Assembly (NCBI GenBank): GCA_015075555.1
Contig: JABTUD010000002.1
Location: 310,001 to 374,000, forward strand
Direction of reading: 5' to 3'
Length of the DNA: 64,000 nucleotides
From: Thermoflexaceae bacterium
Lineage (GTDB): Bacteria > Chloroflexota > Dehalococcoidia > Tepidiformales > Tepidiformaceae
A program made the position numbers and the translations under genes. Shown piece after piece: positions 9,094-17,837 of this stretch. How positions within the stretch are numbered: the stretch's first letter is position 1; every line of letters starts with the position of its first letter. The notes beneath the pieces were generated by a model, which was not told where the DNA came from, searched no databases, and saw nothing but the letters and a program-made list of their open reading frames with translations.

Positions 9094-10167
9094 TCACACC
9101 GAACTCCTGTTCCGGGCCGCGCTGACGGTTATCCCCGGTGGCCCTTCCACTACGCGGCCGATGCGCCAGAGGGGCTCGCCATCGCGGGCAAAGGCTGCTT
9201 CGAGCGCCGGGGCGCGCCGGCGTGGACACCCCAGCAGGAGTCCACCGGAGGTCTGAGGGTCGTAAAGAAGCGCCAGGGTGCGTTGGTCGACAATGCCCTC
9301 GATAGTCACGCGCCGGGTGAGCCAGTCCCTGTTGCGCTCTTCGCCGCCCGTGTGCGCGCCAAGCTCAATGGCTGCGACCGCGCCGGGCAGCAGCGGCACA
9401 GAGGCGATTTCGACCTCGGCGGCGACCCCGGAGCGTTCGGACATCTCCCAGAGGTGGCCGAGGAGGCCGAATCCGGTGACATCGGTGGCAGCGGCGAGCC
9501 GGGCCTGGCGGGCAAGGTGCGAAGAGTGGCGGTTGAGGCGGAGCATGCTCTCAATCGCTGCCTCAACCAATGGCCGGGCAGCTTCGTGCTTGCGGCCCGC
9601 GGTGAGAATGGCGCCCGTGCCCAGCGGCTTGGTGAGGTAAAGGTGGTCCCCGGGCTTCAGGCCGGCCTTTGAAAGGAGCCTGCGAGGGTTCACGAGCCCG
9701 AGCACGCTCAGGCCGTATTTCGGCTCCTCATCCCAGATCGTGTGGCCGCCCGCGATGACGCCGCCGGCCTCGGCGACCTTTTCGGCTCCCCCGCGGAGGA
9801 TGGCGGTGACGGTCTCGGGTGGCATCTGGCGGGGGAAGGCGGCGATGTTCAGGGCCAGGGCCACCTCGCCGCCCATGGCATAGACGTCCGACATGGCGTT
9901 GGCGGCAGCGATGGCGCCGTAGGTGTACGGGTCGTCGACCAGGGGCGCGAAGAAGTCAAGCGTAGCCACCACCGCCGTGCGCGCGTTCACGCGAAACACG
10001 GCCGCGTCATCGGCTATGCCCAGCCCGACCAGGAGGCCGGGCTGGCTTTCGCCTGTGAACAGGCCATCAAGCGGCGACAGCACCTGCGCCAGGGCCTCTG
10101 GCCCCACCTTGGATGCTCAGCCGCCGCAGCCTGTCAGGTCCGTAAGCCGGATCTCCCTTCGCGTCAT
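9094..10167 (-). CDS. selD: Selenide, water dikinase (selenophosphate synthetase) containing selenocysteine
   Basis: SelD makes selenophosphate from selenide and ATP. Reading from ATG 10167 gives MTRREIRLTDLTGCGG, then UGA (10117-10119), then ASKVGPEALAQVL and the rest of the enzyme in the same frame. Residue 17 is exactly the catalytic Cys/Sec of E. coli SelD and Lys20 is also conserved, so the UGA almost certainly encodes selenocysteine. A GC-rich hairpin follows (10091-10105). The full product would be 357 aa, normal for SelD; conventional calling starts at 10107 and loses the active site. A TACGAT box 6 nt before the ATG suggests a leaderless mRNA. Confidence 0.93.
10091..10119 (-). promoter_or_regulatory. 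Sec UGA codon and candidate bacterial SECIS hairpin in selD
   Basis: The UGA codon is at 10119-10117. Downstream in the mRNA GGGGCC pairs with GGCCCU (one G-U) around an AGA loop, 10105-10091. The loop begins about 17 nt after the UGA and has a G among its first two bases, both within the usual limits for bacterial SECIS elements. Confidence 0.7.
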
Positions 10168-10230
10168 GGTGCCATCGTAGCTGGCGGCGCCTCTGGCCGC
10201 CCGCAAGGGGCCGCCCGTAGAATCGACGGC

Positions 10231-11385
10231 GTGGCGCGCTTTGACGCGATCGTGGTGGGCGCAGGCCCGGCTGGTAGCACGGCGGCCCGCGACCTCGCCG
10301 CCGCGGGAGCGCGCGTACTCATCCTCGACCGGGAGCGGTTCCCCCGCTACAAGGCCTGCGCGGGCGGCATCCCGCGGCGGACCCGCTCCCTGATTCCGTT
10401 TCCCATCGATTCGGTCGTGGAGGAGACCATCCACCTGTTCGATATCTCCATTCGCGACAGCGTGCGCTTCGTTTCCGATTCCGGGCGGCCATTCCTCGAC
10501 ATGGTGATGCGCGACCGGTTTGACGCCCTGCTCCTCGATGAGGCGCAGAAGGCCGGCGCCGAGTTCCGGCCCGCGACGCAGGTGCGTTCGGTGGAAGAAT
10601 CCGGCCCCGCCGTTCGCGTGCGCGGCGAGGGCTTCGAAGCCGGGGGCTCGTTTCTCGTGGGAGCCGATGGGGCCAATTCGGTCGCCGCCCGGGCGGTGGG
10701 GCTCGGCGCCGGGCTCGGCTCATGCGCCGCCTGGGAGGTTGAGCTCCGGCTGCCGCCGCTGCGGCGCGCGACGTTCGACCACACCGTGCTCGTGGAGCTG
10801 GATTACCGGCCCTGGGGATACTCCTGGGTCTTTCCGAAAGATGGCGCCCTGTCGGTGGGGATCGTGCTGCCCGAAGGGCAGGGATGGGCTCTGAAAGGGC
10901 GCCTGGCAGAATACCTCTCGCGGCTCGGTCTCTCGGGAGCCACAGTCGTCAGCGCCCGCGGTCACAACATCCGCTTCCGCCGCGAAGGCGAAGCGATCGC
11001 CTCGGCCCGCACCGCACTTGCTGGCGACGCCGCCGGACTTGCAGACGAGTTCACCCAGGAAGGGATCGTGTACGCCATTCAGTCCGGGCAGTTGGCCGCG
11101 GCCGAGATCCTGCGGGCATCAGGAGCGGATGGCGACCTGCGCTCGTACGAACGCGCGGTTGACCGCGAGATCGCCCCGGAGCTACACGCCGCACGAATCC
11201 TGGGCTACATCAGCTACGGGATCCTGCGGCGGCTGCGCGGTCCCTGGCTGGGCGTCGCGCCCCACATTGGTCCTCTCTGGAACGCCTTTTTTGCGGTGCA
11301 CCGGGGCGAGTCGAGTTACTTGCGCGAGATGCAGCGGATACCGCTGCTCCCCACCCTTGCCGCCCGCCGGCTGGGCCTGCGATGA
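10231..11385 (+). CDS. Geranylgeranyl reductase family FAD-dependent oxidoreductase
   Basis: The protein has an N-terminal Rossmann FAD motif GxGxxG at 10-15 (VVGAGPAGSTAARDLAA), the PRYKACAGGIPRR segment near 40, and the GDAAGLADEFTQEGI motif near 275 that is typical of geranylgeranyl reductases acting on isoprenoid chains. Such enzymes saturate prenyl groups of quinones, lipids or pigments, but the substrate here is not evident. I start at GTG 10231; upstream in-frame sequence is antisense to selD. A TAGAAT box lies 7 nt before the GTG and no Shine-Dalgarno is present, suggesting a leaderless mRNA. It overlaps nth by 4 nt. Confidence 0.85.
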   Translation: MARFDAIVVGAGPAGSTAARDLAAAGARVLILDRERFPRYKACAGGIPRRTRSLIPFPIDSVVEETIHLFDISIRDSVRFVSDSGRPFLDMVMRDRFDALLLDEAQKAGAEFRPATQVRSVEESGPAVRVRGEGFEAGGSFLVGADGANSVAARAVGLGAGLGSCAAWEVELRLPPLRRATFDHTVLVELDYRPWGYSWVFPKDGALSVGIVLPEGQGWALKGRLAEYLSRLGLSGATVVSARGHNIRFRREGEAIASARTALAGDAAGLADEFTQEGIVYAIQSGQLAAAEILRASGADGDLRSYERAVDREIAPELHAARILGYISYGILRRLRGPWLGVAPHIGPLWNAFFAVHRGESSYLREMQRIPLLPTLAARRLGLR

Positions 11386-12059
11386 CGCTCTCCCCGCTGG
11401 CCGTGATGGAGAAGCTGGCGCCCCTCTACGGTTGGCCCGAACAGGTGAGCCACGGCGACGCCGTCACCGAGCTTGTGCTCACCATCCTTTCGCAGAACAC
11501 ATCGGATACGAACAGCGGGCGGGCATTCACGCAGCTGCTGCGCCGGTTCCCATCCTGGCGGGCGATCGCCCATGCGCCCCCGGCGGAAGTGGTGGCGGCC
11601 ATCTCTACGGGAGGGCTGGCGGAGCAGAAGGCGCCGCGTATCCAGGCGGCACTGATCGCCGTTGGTGAGCGCTCACCGGACTGGAACCTGGACTTCCTCC
11701 GCGAAATGGAGACCGGGGAAGCCCGCGCCTGGTTGCGGGCGTTGCCCGGGGTGGGCCCAAAGACAGCGGCCTGCGTTCTCCTCTTTGCACTGGGCAAGCC
11801 CGCGTTGCCCGTTGACACCCACGTGGAGCGCGTGGCCCGGCGCCTGGGGCTCATCCCGCCGGGCGGCAGCGCGGAAAAGGCGCACCAGCTCCTGGAAGCG
11901 GCGGTCGACCCCTCCAGCTACTACCCGTTCCACATGCTGCTGATAAAGCACGGCCGGCGTACCTGCGCGGCGCGGGCGCCGGCGTGTGACCGCTGCCCGC
12001 TGGAACCAGACTGCCCGGCGAGCAGGCTGCGGCCAGACCGCGACCCTGGCCTGCCCTAA
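11382..12059 (+). CDS. nth: Endonuclease III (DNA glycosylase/AP lyase)
   Basis: Endonuclease III removes oxidised pyrimidines and cleaves at abasic sites. The helix-hairpin-helix LPGVGPKTAACVL contains the catalytic Lys127, and Asp145 lies in PVDTHVERV. The 4Fe-4S cluster cysteines have the exact C-x6-C-x2-C-x5-C pattern at 195, 202, 205 and 211. The 225-aa length is normal. ATG overlaps the stop of the preceding reductase gene, so the pair forms an operon. It converges on the membrane-protein gene with a 4-nt overlap. Confidence 0.93.
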   Translation: MTLSPLAVMEKLAPLYGWPEQVSHGDAVTELVLTILSQNTSDTNSGRAFTQLLRRFPSWRAIAHAPPAEVVAAISTGGLAEQKAPRIQAALIAVGERSPDWNLDFLREMETGEARAWLRALPGVGPKTAACVLLFALGKPALPVDTHVERVARRLGLIPPGGSAEKAHQLLEAAVDPSSYYPFHMLLIKHGRRTCAARAPACDRCPLEPDCPASRLRPDRDPGLP

Positions 12060-12976
12060 GCGGGCGCGCCCGGCTCCCAATCCTCGACGCTGGCAGGCTC
12101 GTCAGCCGGTTCGCTGGTGGCGTCCGTATCCGCCGGCGAGCCGGTGAGCCGCACGAGCATGCCCGCAAGCGGTGACAGACCGGAGGCCAGCAGCCCGGCG
12201 ACCAGGACGACCAGGTAGTCCCTTATCGGTACGCCGAGGAGCGATCTGACGATGTCGCGGAGGTCGGTCACGAACGGGTCATTGCCACCGAACAGGCCGG
12301 CGCCGAACCACGCCAGGCCGGAGAGCATCAGCCCAAAGCCGGTCCCCGCCACCACCGCGAGTCCCAGCTTGCGAAAACCGCTGTGCCCCTCCGCCAGCAG
12401 CAGCACACCCACGGCCGCGCCAGCAAAGACGAGCCCGGCCACCAGCGCGATCACCCCGGCCTGCGAGTGGCGCGTGCTGGTCAGGTTCCCGAGGACGAGG
12501 TCCATCTGGCCCTGGAGCGAAAGGAAGCTGACCTGCTGGTTGCCTGTGCGGTCGAACGCCTTCAGCCCCTGGTCGTAGACCGCGTGAGCCGAGCGGCGAA
12601 GGAGGAGCTCCCGCACCGCTGCCTGGTCGAGCTTCAATAGCTCCTCACCGGTCAGGAAGACTTCAACCGGGTAGCCAGGCAGCGCGTAGGCCTCCTCGCC
12701 CGGGTGCTTTCGCGCCTGCTCCCGGAGGGCAGGAAGCTGTTGGGCCAGCAGCAGGTCGACCTCCGTGGTGGCCGCAACCCCATCTTCGATGACGCCGATT
12801 GCGCTGCCGGGTGCTGTTGCCTGGCGAACGCTGACGGCGGCCACCAGCACAAACACGGCCAGGGCGGCGACAAAGAGCAGCGCGCTTTCGCGCCCGGCGG
12901 CGGAGTGGTCGCGCTCGAACCTCTGCCTCTCCTGTGCGGGTTCCTGGCGCCGGCGCCTGCTGGAATCCATTGTCAT
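12056..12976 (-). CDS. Membrane protein of unknown function
   Basis: I do not recognise this 306-aa protein. A basic, Gln/Arg-rich N-terminus (about 1-30) precedes a membrane segment (about 32-50). An extracytoplasmic-looking domain of about 115 residues follows (GVAATTEVDLLLAQQLPALR and a Leu-rich region). Then come three more membrane segments (about 173-195, 202-225 and 252-272) and an acidic Pro/Glu tail. It lies 17 nt downstream of the RDD-family gene, so they are probably co-transcribed. No catalytic motif is visible. Confidence 0.7.
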   Translation of the reverse strand: MTMDSSRRRRQEPAQERQRFERDHSAAGRESALLFVAALAVFVLVAAVSVRQATAPGSAIGVIEDGVAATTEVDLLLAQQLPALREQARKHPGEEAYALPGYPVEVFLTGEELLKLDQAAVRELLLRRSAHAVYDQGLKAFDRTGNQQVSFLSLQGQMDLVLGNLTSTRHSQAGVIALVAGLVFAGAAVGVLLLAEGHSGFRKLGLAVVAGTGFGLMLSGLAWFGAGLFGGNDPFVTDLRDIVRSLLGVPIRDYLVVLVAGLLASGLSPLAGMLVRLTGSPADTDATSEPADEPASVEDWEPGAPA

Positions 12977-12993
12977 GCAGGGGGTACCTGGTC

Positions 12994-13575
12994 CTAGTCC
13001 ACGTGGACGACGATCGTCCCGGCAACGCGATCGTGGAGCGTCCGGCGGTGGGAATCAAAGACCGCCATCACCAGCCCAAGGGCAACGAGAAGGAAAGTCA
13101 CGCCCACAATCGCTGCCGCCCGGCCTGCCGAGTCGCGTACGGTGTAAGCAGCGATCACGCCAACACCGGCGACGAGGACGTAGGCGCCAAGGCCAATTAC
13201 GCGCGCCATCGCGCCGATCACACCCAGCGGCCGGCCGTCAGAGCGGATGACCATGATCTGCATGACGGCGTGGCCGACGGTCTGCCCCTTCCAGGCCAGC
13301 GCCAGGAAGAAGTACAGGACATAGGCAATGGGAATGGCGCCAACGCAGCCCCAGAAGATATTGATGGCGGTGGCAGAGGGGTCGACCTTCTCGAAGTCGG
13401 ATGAGATGAGGATGACGATCGACCCCGCCGTGACGAGGAGGGAGGCGATGATGAAGAGGACCAGCAGGTCAAGCACGCCTGCCGCCACGCGCGATTCGAA
13501 CGAAGCGTAGTGGAGGCGAACGGGCGGCCGGGCACCCCGGCCGGTTTCGCGTGCAGCGGCGCGGCTCACAGTCAT
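12994..13575 (-). CDS. RDD family membrane protein
   Basis: RDD proteins are small membrane proteins of mostly unknown role, some tied to ion transport. This 193-aa protein has the family's conserved elements: ESRVAAGVLDLLVL in the first membrane segment (the R..D pair), GQTVGHAVMQIMVI after the second and FDSHRRTLHDRVAGTIVV at the end. Four membrane segments are predicted by eye. A minus-strand TAGAAT box lies 12 nt before the ATG with AGGT in between. It probably leads a two-gene unit with the downstream membrane protein. Confidence 0.8.
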   Translation of the reverse strand: MTVSRAAARETGRGARPPVRLHYASFESRVAAGVLDLLVLFIIASLLVTAGSIVILISSDFEKVDPSATAINIFWGCVGAIPIAYVLYFFLALAWKGQTVGHAVMQIMVIRSDGRPLGVIGAMARVIGLGAYVLVAGVGVIAAYTVRDSAGRAAAIVGVTFLLVALGLVMAVFDSHRRTLHDRVAGTIVVHVD

Positions 13576-13668
13576 ACCTGCTAACGCATTCTAGCTGGCA
13601 GGGGGTAATGCGATAGACAACCGGCTGGCTCCGCGTGAGGTGCGCCAACGGCCCATTCAGGCGGCCGA

Positions 13669-13677
13669 TGTTATACT
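13669..13677 (+). promoter_or_regulatory. Extended -10 promoter for prfA (TGTTATACT)
   Basis: TGT-TATACT is a near-consensus -10 box with an extended TG element, about 62 nt before the prfA start. No good -35 is seen at the usual distance. Confidence 0.55.
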
Positions 13678-13702
13678 CGATTCAGGCCCCGCAAACGTGT
13701 AC

Positions 13703-13731
13703 GCGGTCCGCAGAAGGCGGGCCGCTTTCTT
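13703..13731 (+). promoter_or_regulatory. Leader hairpin with T-rich tail before prfA (possible attenuator)
   Basis: GCGGTCCGC (13703-13711) pairs with GCGGGCCGC (13717-13725) with one G-U around an AGAAG loop and is followed at once by TTTCTT. It lies between the -10 box and the prfA ATG at 13740, so it could attenuate transcription or cover the ribosome-binding region. Confidence 0.5.
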
Positions 13732-13739
13732 GAGCAGCA

Positions 13740-14819
13740 ATGGACGAAGCGATACTCACCCGGTTGCGCCGCATTCGCGAGCGTTATGACGAGCTCACTG
13801 CAGAGATGGGGCGCCCCGGCGTGGCCGCGGACTTCGAACAGCTCAACCAGCTCGCCAGGGAGCGGGCCGATATCCAGCCCATCGTGACGCTCCTCGACGA
13901 GTTCGAGGATGCGACCGCCGCCGCCGAGGATGCTCGCGCCCTCCTGGGTGAAGAGGACCCGGAGATGCGCGCCCTGGCCGAGGCCGAGATGGCCGCTGCC
14001 GAAACGCGGCTCGCGCTGCTCGATTCGCAAATCATGCGGGCGCTGCTGCCCAGGGACCCGCGCGACGCACGGAATGTCATCATGGAGATAAGGGCCGGGG
14101 CAGGAGGCGAAGAGGCCGCCATCTTCGCCGGCGACCTCCACCGAATGTACGTCCGCTACGCCGAGCGGCGCGGCTGGAAGACCGAGATCCTGAGCGCATC
14201 CGAATCGGAGAAGAACGGGTTCAAGGAGGTCGTCTTCGAGGTCCGGGGCGACGGCGCCTATTCGCGCCTGAAGTACGAGAGCGGCGTCCATCGTGTGCAG
14301 CGCGTACCCGAGACGGAAGCGCAGGGACGCATCCATACCTCAACCGCCACCGTCGCCGTGCTGCCCGAGGCGGAAGAAGTAGACATCGCCATCGACGAGA
14401 AGGACCTCCGCGTTGACATCTTCCATTCGTCGGGGGCCGGCGGCCAGAACGTAAACAAGGTGGCGACCGCCGTGCGCATCACGCACCTGCCGACGAACAT
14501 CGTGGTCGTGTGCCAGGACGAGCGTTCACAGCTCAAGAACCGCATCAAGGCGATGACGGTTCTCCGCTCGCGGCTCCTGGACATGGAGCAGATGAAGCAG
14601 GATGCGGAGCTGAGCGCGACGCGCCGCTCCCAGGTCGGCTCGGGCGACCGCAGCGAGAAGATCCGCACCTACAACTACCCCCAGGACCGCATAACCGACC
14701 ACCGCGTGGGGCTCACCGTTCACAACATCCCCGACCGGACGGATGGGAACATCGACGACATCATCGACGCCGTCGCCACTGCTGACGAAGCGGAACGGCT
14801 GCAGGCGAGCGTGGCATGA
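13740..14819 (+). CDS. prfA: Peptide chain release factor 1
   Basis: RF1 terminates translation at UAA and UAG. The catalytic GGQ is in HSSGAGGQNVNKV near residue 235, and the QGRIHTSTATVAVLPE segment and RTYNYPQDRITDHR segment are those of RF1 rather than RF2. Length (359 aa) is normal. The stop overlaps the prmC start by 4 nt, giving the classic prfA-prmC pair whose product methylates the GGQ glutamine. A promoter and a hairpin lie in the 165-bp gap upstream. Confidence 0.97.
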   Translation: MDEAILTRLRRIRERYDELTAEMGRPGVAADFEQLNQLARERADIQPIVTLLDEFEDATAAAEDARALLGEEDPEMRALAEAEMAAAETRLALLDSQIMRALLPRDPRDARNVIMEIRAGAGGEEAAIFAGDLHRMYVRYAERRGWKTEILSASESEKNGFKEVVFEVRGDGAYSRLKYESGVHRVQRVPETEAQGRIHTSTATVAVLPEAEEVDIAIDEKDLRVDIFHSSGAGGQNVNKVATAVRITHLPTNIVVVCQDERSQLKNRIKAMTVLRSRLLDMEQMKQDAELSATRRSQVGSGDRSEKIRTYNYPQDRITDHRVGLTVHNIPDRTDGNIDDIIDAVATADEAERLQASVA

Positions 14820-15637
14820 GCCTGCGGGCCGCGGCAAAGGATGCGGCCAAACGGCTGGGTGCAGCCGGGATCCCGGACGCGGATTTCGAGGCCGAGCTGC
14901 TGGCGCGGAAGGCCGCGGGGGTCTCCCGCTCACATTTCTTTGCGGGTGCGGCTGCCAGCCGTGGTGAGCTGGCACGGCTCCACGAGCTCATCGAGCGCCG
15001 TCTTGAGCGTGAACCGGCCGCGTACATCACCGGCAGCCGCGAGTTCTACGGCCGCCAGTTCGCGGTGGGCCCGGGCGTGCTCATCCCGCGGCCCGAAACG
15101 GAGCTCCTGGTGGAGGTTGCCCTGGCAGAGATCACCAGGTCGCCGGGGGTAGTCGTCGCCGATGCCGGCACGGGGAGCGGCGCCATCGCCGTTTCCATCG
15201 CCGCGGAGGCGCCTGCCACCAGGGTGGTGGGGATTGATGTGAGCGCGGACGCGCTCGCCATCGCCGCCCGGAACGTGGCCGCGCACGCCCCGGGCACACA
15301 GCTCGTCAGGGGTGACCTGCTGGCCCCGCTTGATAGCGCCGGCATCGTTCTCGCGAACCTGCCGTATATACCAACCTGGGAGATCGATGCGCTGGAGCCC
15401 GAGGTCAGCCGCTGGGAGCCGCGGGTGGCGCTCGATGGTGGCGCCGACGGGTTCGCGCTGATCCGGCGGCTGATTGATGACTGCGACCGCAGGATCCGTC
15501 CTCGCCTGCTCGCGCTCGAGGTGGGCTACGGGCAGGCGGATGCGGCGGTGGCGGAACTGCGAGCCAGGGGGCGCGAAACCCGGGTTGTGAAGGACCTGGC
15601 GGGAATCGACCGGGTGGTGTGCGCGCGGTGGGAGTGA
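14816..15637 (+). CDS. prmC: Release factor glutamine methyltransferase PrmC
   Basis: PrmC methylates the glutamine of the GGQ motif in RF1/RF2. The SAM site DAGTGSGAIAVSIA is at 116-129 and the helical substrate-binding N-terminal domain is present. The catalytic NPPY motif reads NLPY here (181-184), a substitution of the first Pro that leaves Asn and Tyr intact. The 273-aa length is normal. It is translationally coupled to prfA and its end overlaps the next gene, a HAD hydrolase. Confidence 0.94.
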   Translation: MSLRAAAKDAAKRLGAAGIPDADFEAELLARKAAGVSRSHFFAGAAASRGELARLHELIERRLEREPAAYITGSREFYGRQFAVGPGVLIPRPETELLVEVALAEITRSPGVVVADAGTGSGAIAVSIAAEAPATRVVGIDVSADALAIAARNVAAHAPGTQLVRGDLLAPLDSAGIVLANLPYIPTWEIDALEPEVSRWEPRVALDGGADGFALIRRLIDDCDRRIRPRLLALEVGYGQADAAVAELRARGRETRVVKDLAGIDRVVCARWE

Positions 15638-16425
15638 AGCTGGTCGCACTCGACATCGACGGGACCATCATCCCGCCCAATGCCGCTGGCGACGGCACGC
15701 AGATGCCCGGCCCACGAACCCGGGCGGCGGTGATGCGGTTGCGCGCAAACGGCGTCGCCGTGGTGCTGGCCTCGGGCCGGATGTTCCCGGGAGCGGCATC
15801 CGTAGCACGCTACCTCGGCCTTGAGACGCCGATCATCTGCCAGCAGGGGTGCTCGGTGCACCGCATCGATGGGCAGATGCTCCACTCGTTCCCGATCGCG
15901 CGCCGCGCCGCCATGGAGGTCATCGGCTACGCGCGCGAAATCGACCGCGTTTACGAGTGGTTCGACCCGCTGCGCTATGTGGCCTCGCGTCCGAACCCCT
16001 CCTCGGACGAGTACGGGCGCGTCTCCGGGATCCTGCCGGAGTACCGGCCCGACCCCGAGAACTCTGGCTTCGAGCCGACCGGCGTGGGGATCATCAGTTC
16101 GGAGTCAGAGGCGAATGCAATCCATCGAACCCTGGCCGGGCGCCACGGCGAATCGCTTCACATCCTCGACTTCCCGGCCGTCACCGTGGCCGTGGCGCCT
16201 GAAGCGAACAAGGGGCACGCGCTCTCCCTGGTCTGCGCGGACCTCGGCATTGGCCGCCACGAGACGATCGCGGTAGGGGATAGCGTGAACGACGCGGCGA
16301 TGCTTGCATGGGCAGGGCGAGGGTTCGCGATGGCCCACTCCGACCGCTACGCGCTCGACGCGGCCGACGAGGTACTTGGCGGCGACTCCGCGGATCCGCT
16401 GGCCGACCTGTTGGACGCGCTCTAG
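15619..16425 (+). CDS. HAD-superfamily hydrolase, Cof-type
   Basis: A phosphatase of the Cof/YidA type. Motif I is LDIDGT near residue 12, motif II is the LASGR-like segment (VLASGRMFPG), Lys is in EANKGHAL and motif IV is AVGDSVNDAAMLAWAG near 220. The cap domain sits in between. Substrates are usually sugar phosphates, pyridoxal phosphate or flavin phosphates and cannot be assigned. GTG at 15619 overlaps prmC by 19 nt; GTG at 15628 or 15634 are alternative starts. It ends convergent to guaB3. Confidence 0.85.
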   Translation: MRAVGVKLVALDIDGTIIPPNAAGDGTQMPGPRTRAAVMRLRANGVAVVLASGRMFPGAASVARYLGLETPIICQQGCSVHRIDGQMLHSFPIARRAAMEVIGYAREIDRVYEWFDPLRYVASRPNPSSDEYGRVSGILPEYRPDPENSGFEPTGVGIISSESEANAIHRTLAGRHGESLHILDFPAVTVAVAPEANKGHALSLVCADLGIGRHETIAVGDSVNDAAMLAWAGRGFAMAHSDRYALDAADEVLGGDSADPLADLLDAL

Positions 16426-16489
16426 CGCATCTGCCCGGGCAGGAGCGCGGGTCTGCAGGCGCGGACCCCTGGCTGCTGCCGGAGAGCTT

Positions 16490-17635
16490 CTACGAACCCG
16501 ACTGGGCGAACTGGTAGATCTTGCCCTCGGTCTTGATGGCCGGGGCGATGACCATCTCGGCCTGCTGGAACTCGCGCACGTTGTGGGCGCCGCACATACC
16601 CATGGCGGTCTTGAGAGCGCCGACCAGGTTCTCCGTGCCATCGGTGCGGCTGGTAGGGCCATAGAGCAGCTTCTGGACCGTGGTGTTGACGCCAACGGCC
16701 ACCCGCGTGCCGCGAGGGAGGTTGGCATGAGGGGTTGCCATGCCCCAGTGGTAGCCACGGCCCGGCGCTTCAGTGGTCTGCGCGAAGGGCGAGCCCATCA
16801 TGACCGCGTCGGCGCCACTGACGATGCACTTGCAGACATCGCCGCCGGTGCGGATTCCCCCGTCGGTGATGATGGGGACGTAGCGGCCGGTCTCGCGGAA
16901 GTGGTGGTCGCGCGCGGCGGCACAGTCGATGGTAGCCGTCACCTGGGGGACGCCAATGCCGAGCACCTCGCGGCTGGTGCAGGCCGCTCCCGGGCCCACG
17001 CCAACAAGAACGCCGGCGACGCCGGTTCGCATTACTTCGAGGGTGGCGTTGAAGCCAACCGTGTTTCCCACCACGACGGGGATGTGGATGTCTTTGAAGA
17101 GCTTCTCGAATCGCAGCCCTTCAAGGCTGGTCGACTCATGCCGGGCGGTGGTGACGGTGCTCTGGACCACGAGGATGTCGGCGCCCGAATCCTGGACCAG
17201 GCCCGCCATCTTCTTGGTGTTCATGGGTGTGGTCGAAACAGCGGCCACAGCGCCGCCGGCCTTTATCTCCTTGATGCGGCGGGCGATGAGGTCATCGCGG
17301 ATGGGAGCCTGGTAGGCGTTCTGCAGGATGGCTGTTGCCTCGTCGCGGCTGGCGGCGGCCACTTCCTGGAGGATGGTCCCCGGGTCGTCATAGCGCGTCC
17401 AGACACCCTCAAGGTTAAGGACGGCGAGCCCTCCGGCGCGGTGCATTTCAATCGCGAAATTGGGGTCGACAACCGCATCCATGGCCGAAGCGACGAACGG
17501 GATGGCAAAACGATGGGGCCCGATTTCGAGCCCCAGTTCGACAAGCTCCGGGTTGATGGTGACGTCGCCAGGAACGATGGCGACCTCATCGAAGCCGTAC
17601 GCCCGGCGGAGTTGCTTGAACTGGGGACCGGTCAC
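16490..17635 (-). CDS. guaB3: GuaB3-family IMP dehydrogenase-related protein
   Basis: The 381-aa protein is an IMP dehydrogenase barrel without CBS domains. The catalytic-loop cysteine is Cys219 in GVGPGAACTSREVLG, and the IITDGGIRTGGDVCKCI and GADAVMMGSPFA phosphate-binding motifs are intact. I place the start at GTG 17635 because AGGAGG lies 5 nt upstream; an in-frame extension to 17812 is Pro/Ser-rich and unlike the family. GuaB3 proteins are common in Actinobacteria, cyanobacteria and Chloroflexota, beside or instead of canonical GuaB. Whether it makes XMP cannot be told from sequence, but the key cysteine is present. Confidence 0.85.
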   Translation of the reverse strand: MTGPQFKQLRRAYGFDEVAIVPGDVTINPELVELGLEIGPHRFAIPFVASAMDAVVDPNFAIEMHRAGGLAVLNLEGVWTRYDDPGTILQEVAAASRDEATAILQNAYQAPIRDDLIARRIKEIKAGGAVAAVSTTPMNTKKMAGLVQDSGADILVVQSTVTTARHESTSLEGLRFEKLFKDIHIPVVVGNTVGFNATLEVMRTGVAGVLVGVGPGAACTSREVLGIGVPQVTATIDCAAARDHHFRETGRYVPIITDGGIRTGGDVCKCIVSGADAVMMGSPFAQTTEAPGRGYHWGMATPHANLPRGTRVAVGVNTTVQKLLYGPTSRTDGTENLVGALKTAMGMCGAHNVREFQQAEMVIAPAIKTEGKIYQFAQSGS

Positions 17636-17837
17636 GGGAGCCTCCTCTGGAATCGACGGCGCAGGGCCGCCCTCTGGCATGGCAGAGGCGGCGGAAGAAG
17701 GGTATGCGGGGGCACTCAAGTCTGCGTTATCCGGGGGAAAGGGATGGCGCCCGGGCGTGTCGTCCGGGATGTGCTTTAGAGTGTAGGCGGGGCCCCGAAG
17801 CGGGGTCAACACAGATCCGGGTCTGCCGTTCAGTTAT

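Noticed and set aside
9742-10230. Long in-frame N-terminal extension of the geranylgeranyl reductase on the plus strand
   Set aside because: It is antisense to selD and lacks any family resemblance; the FAD motif begins at once after GTG 10231.
16304-17779. 491-aa plus-strand open frame opposite guaB3
   Set aside because: Antisense to a well-conserved gene, with no motif of its own.
17636-17812. N-terminal extension of GuaB3
   Set aside because: Pro/Ser-rich and unlike the family; a strong AGGAGG site supports GTG 17635.
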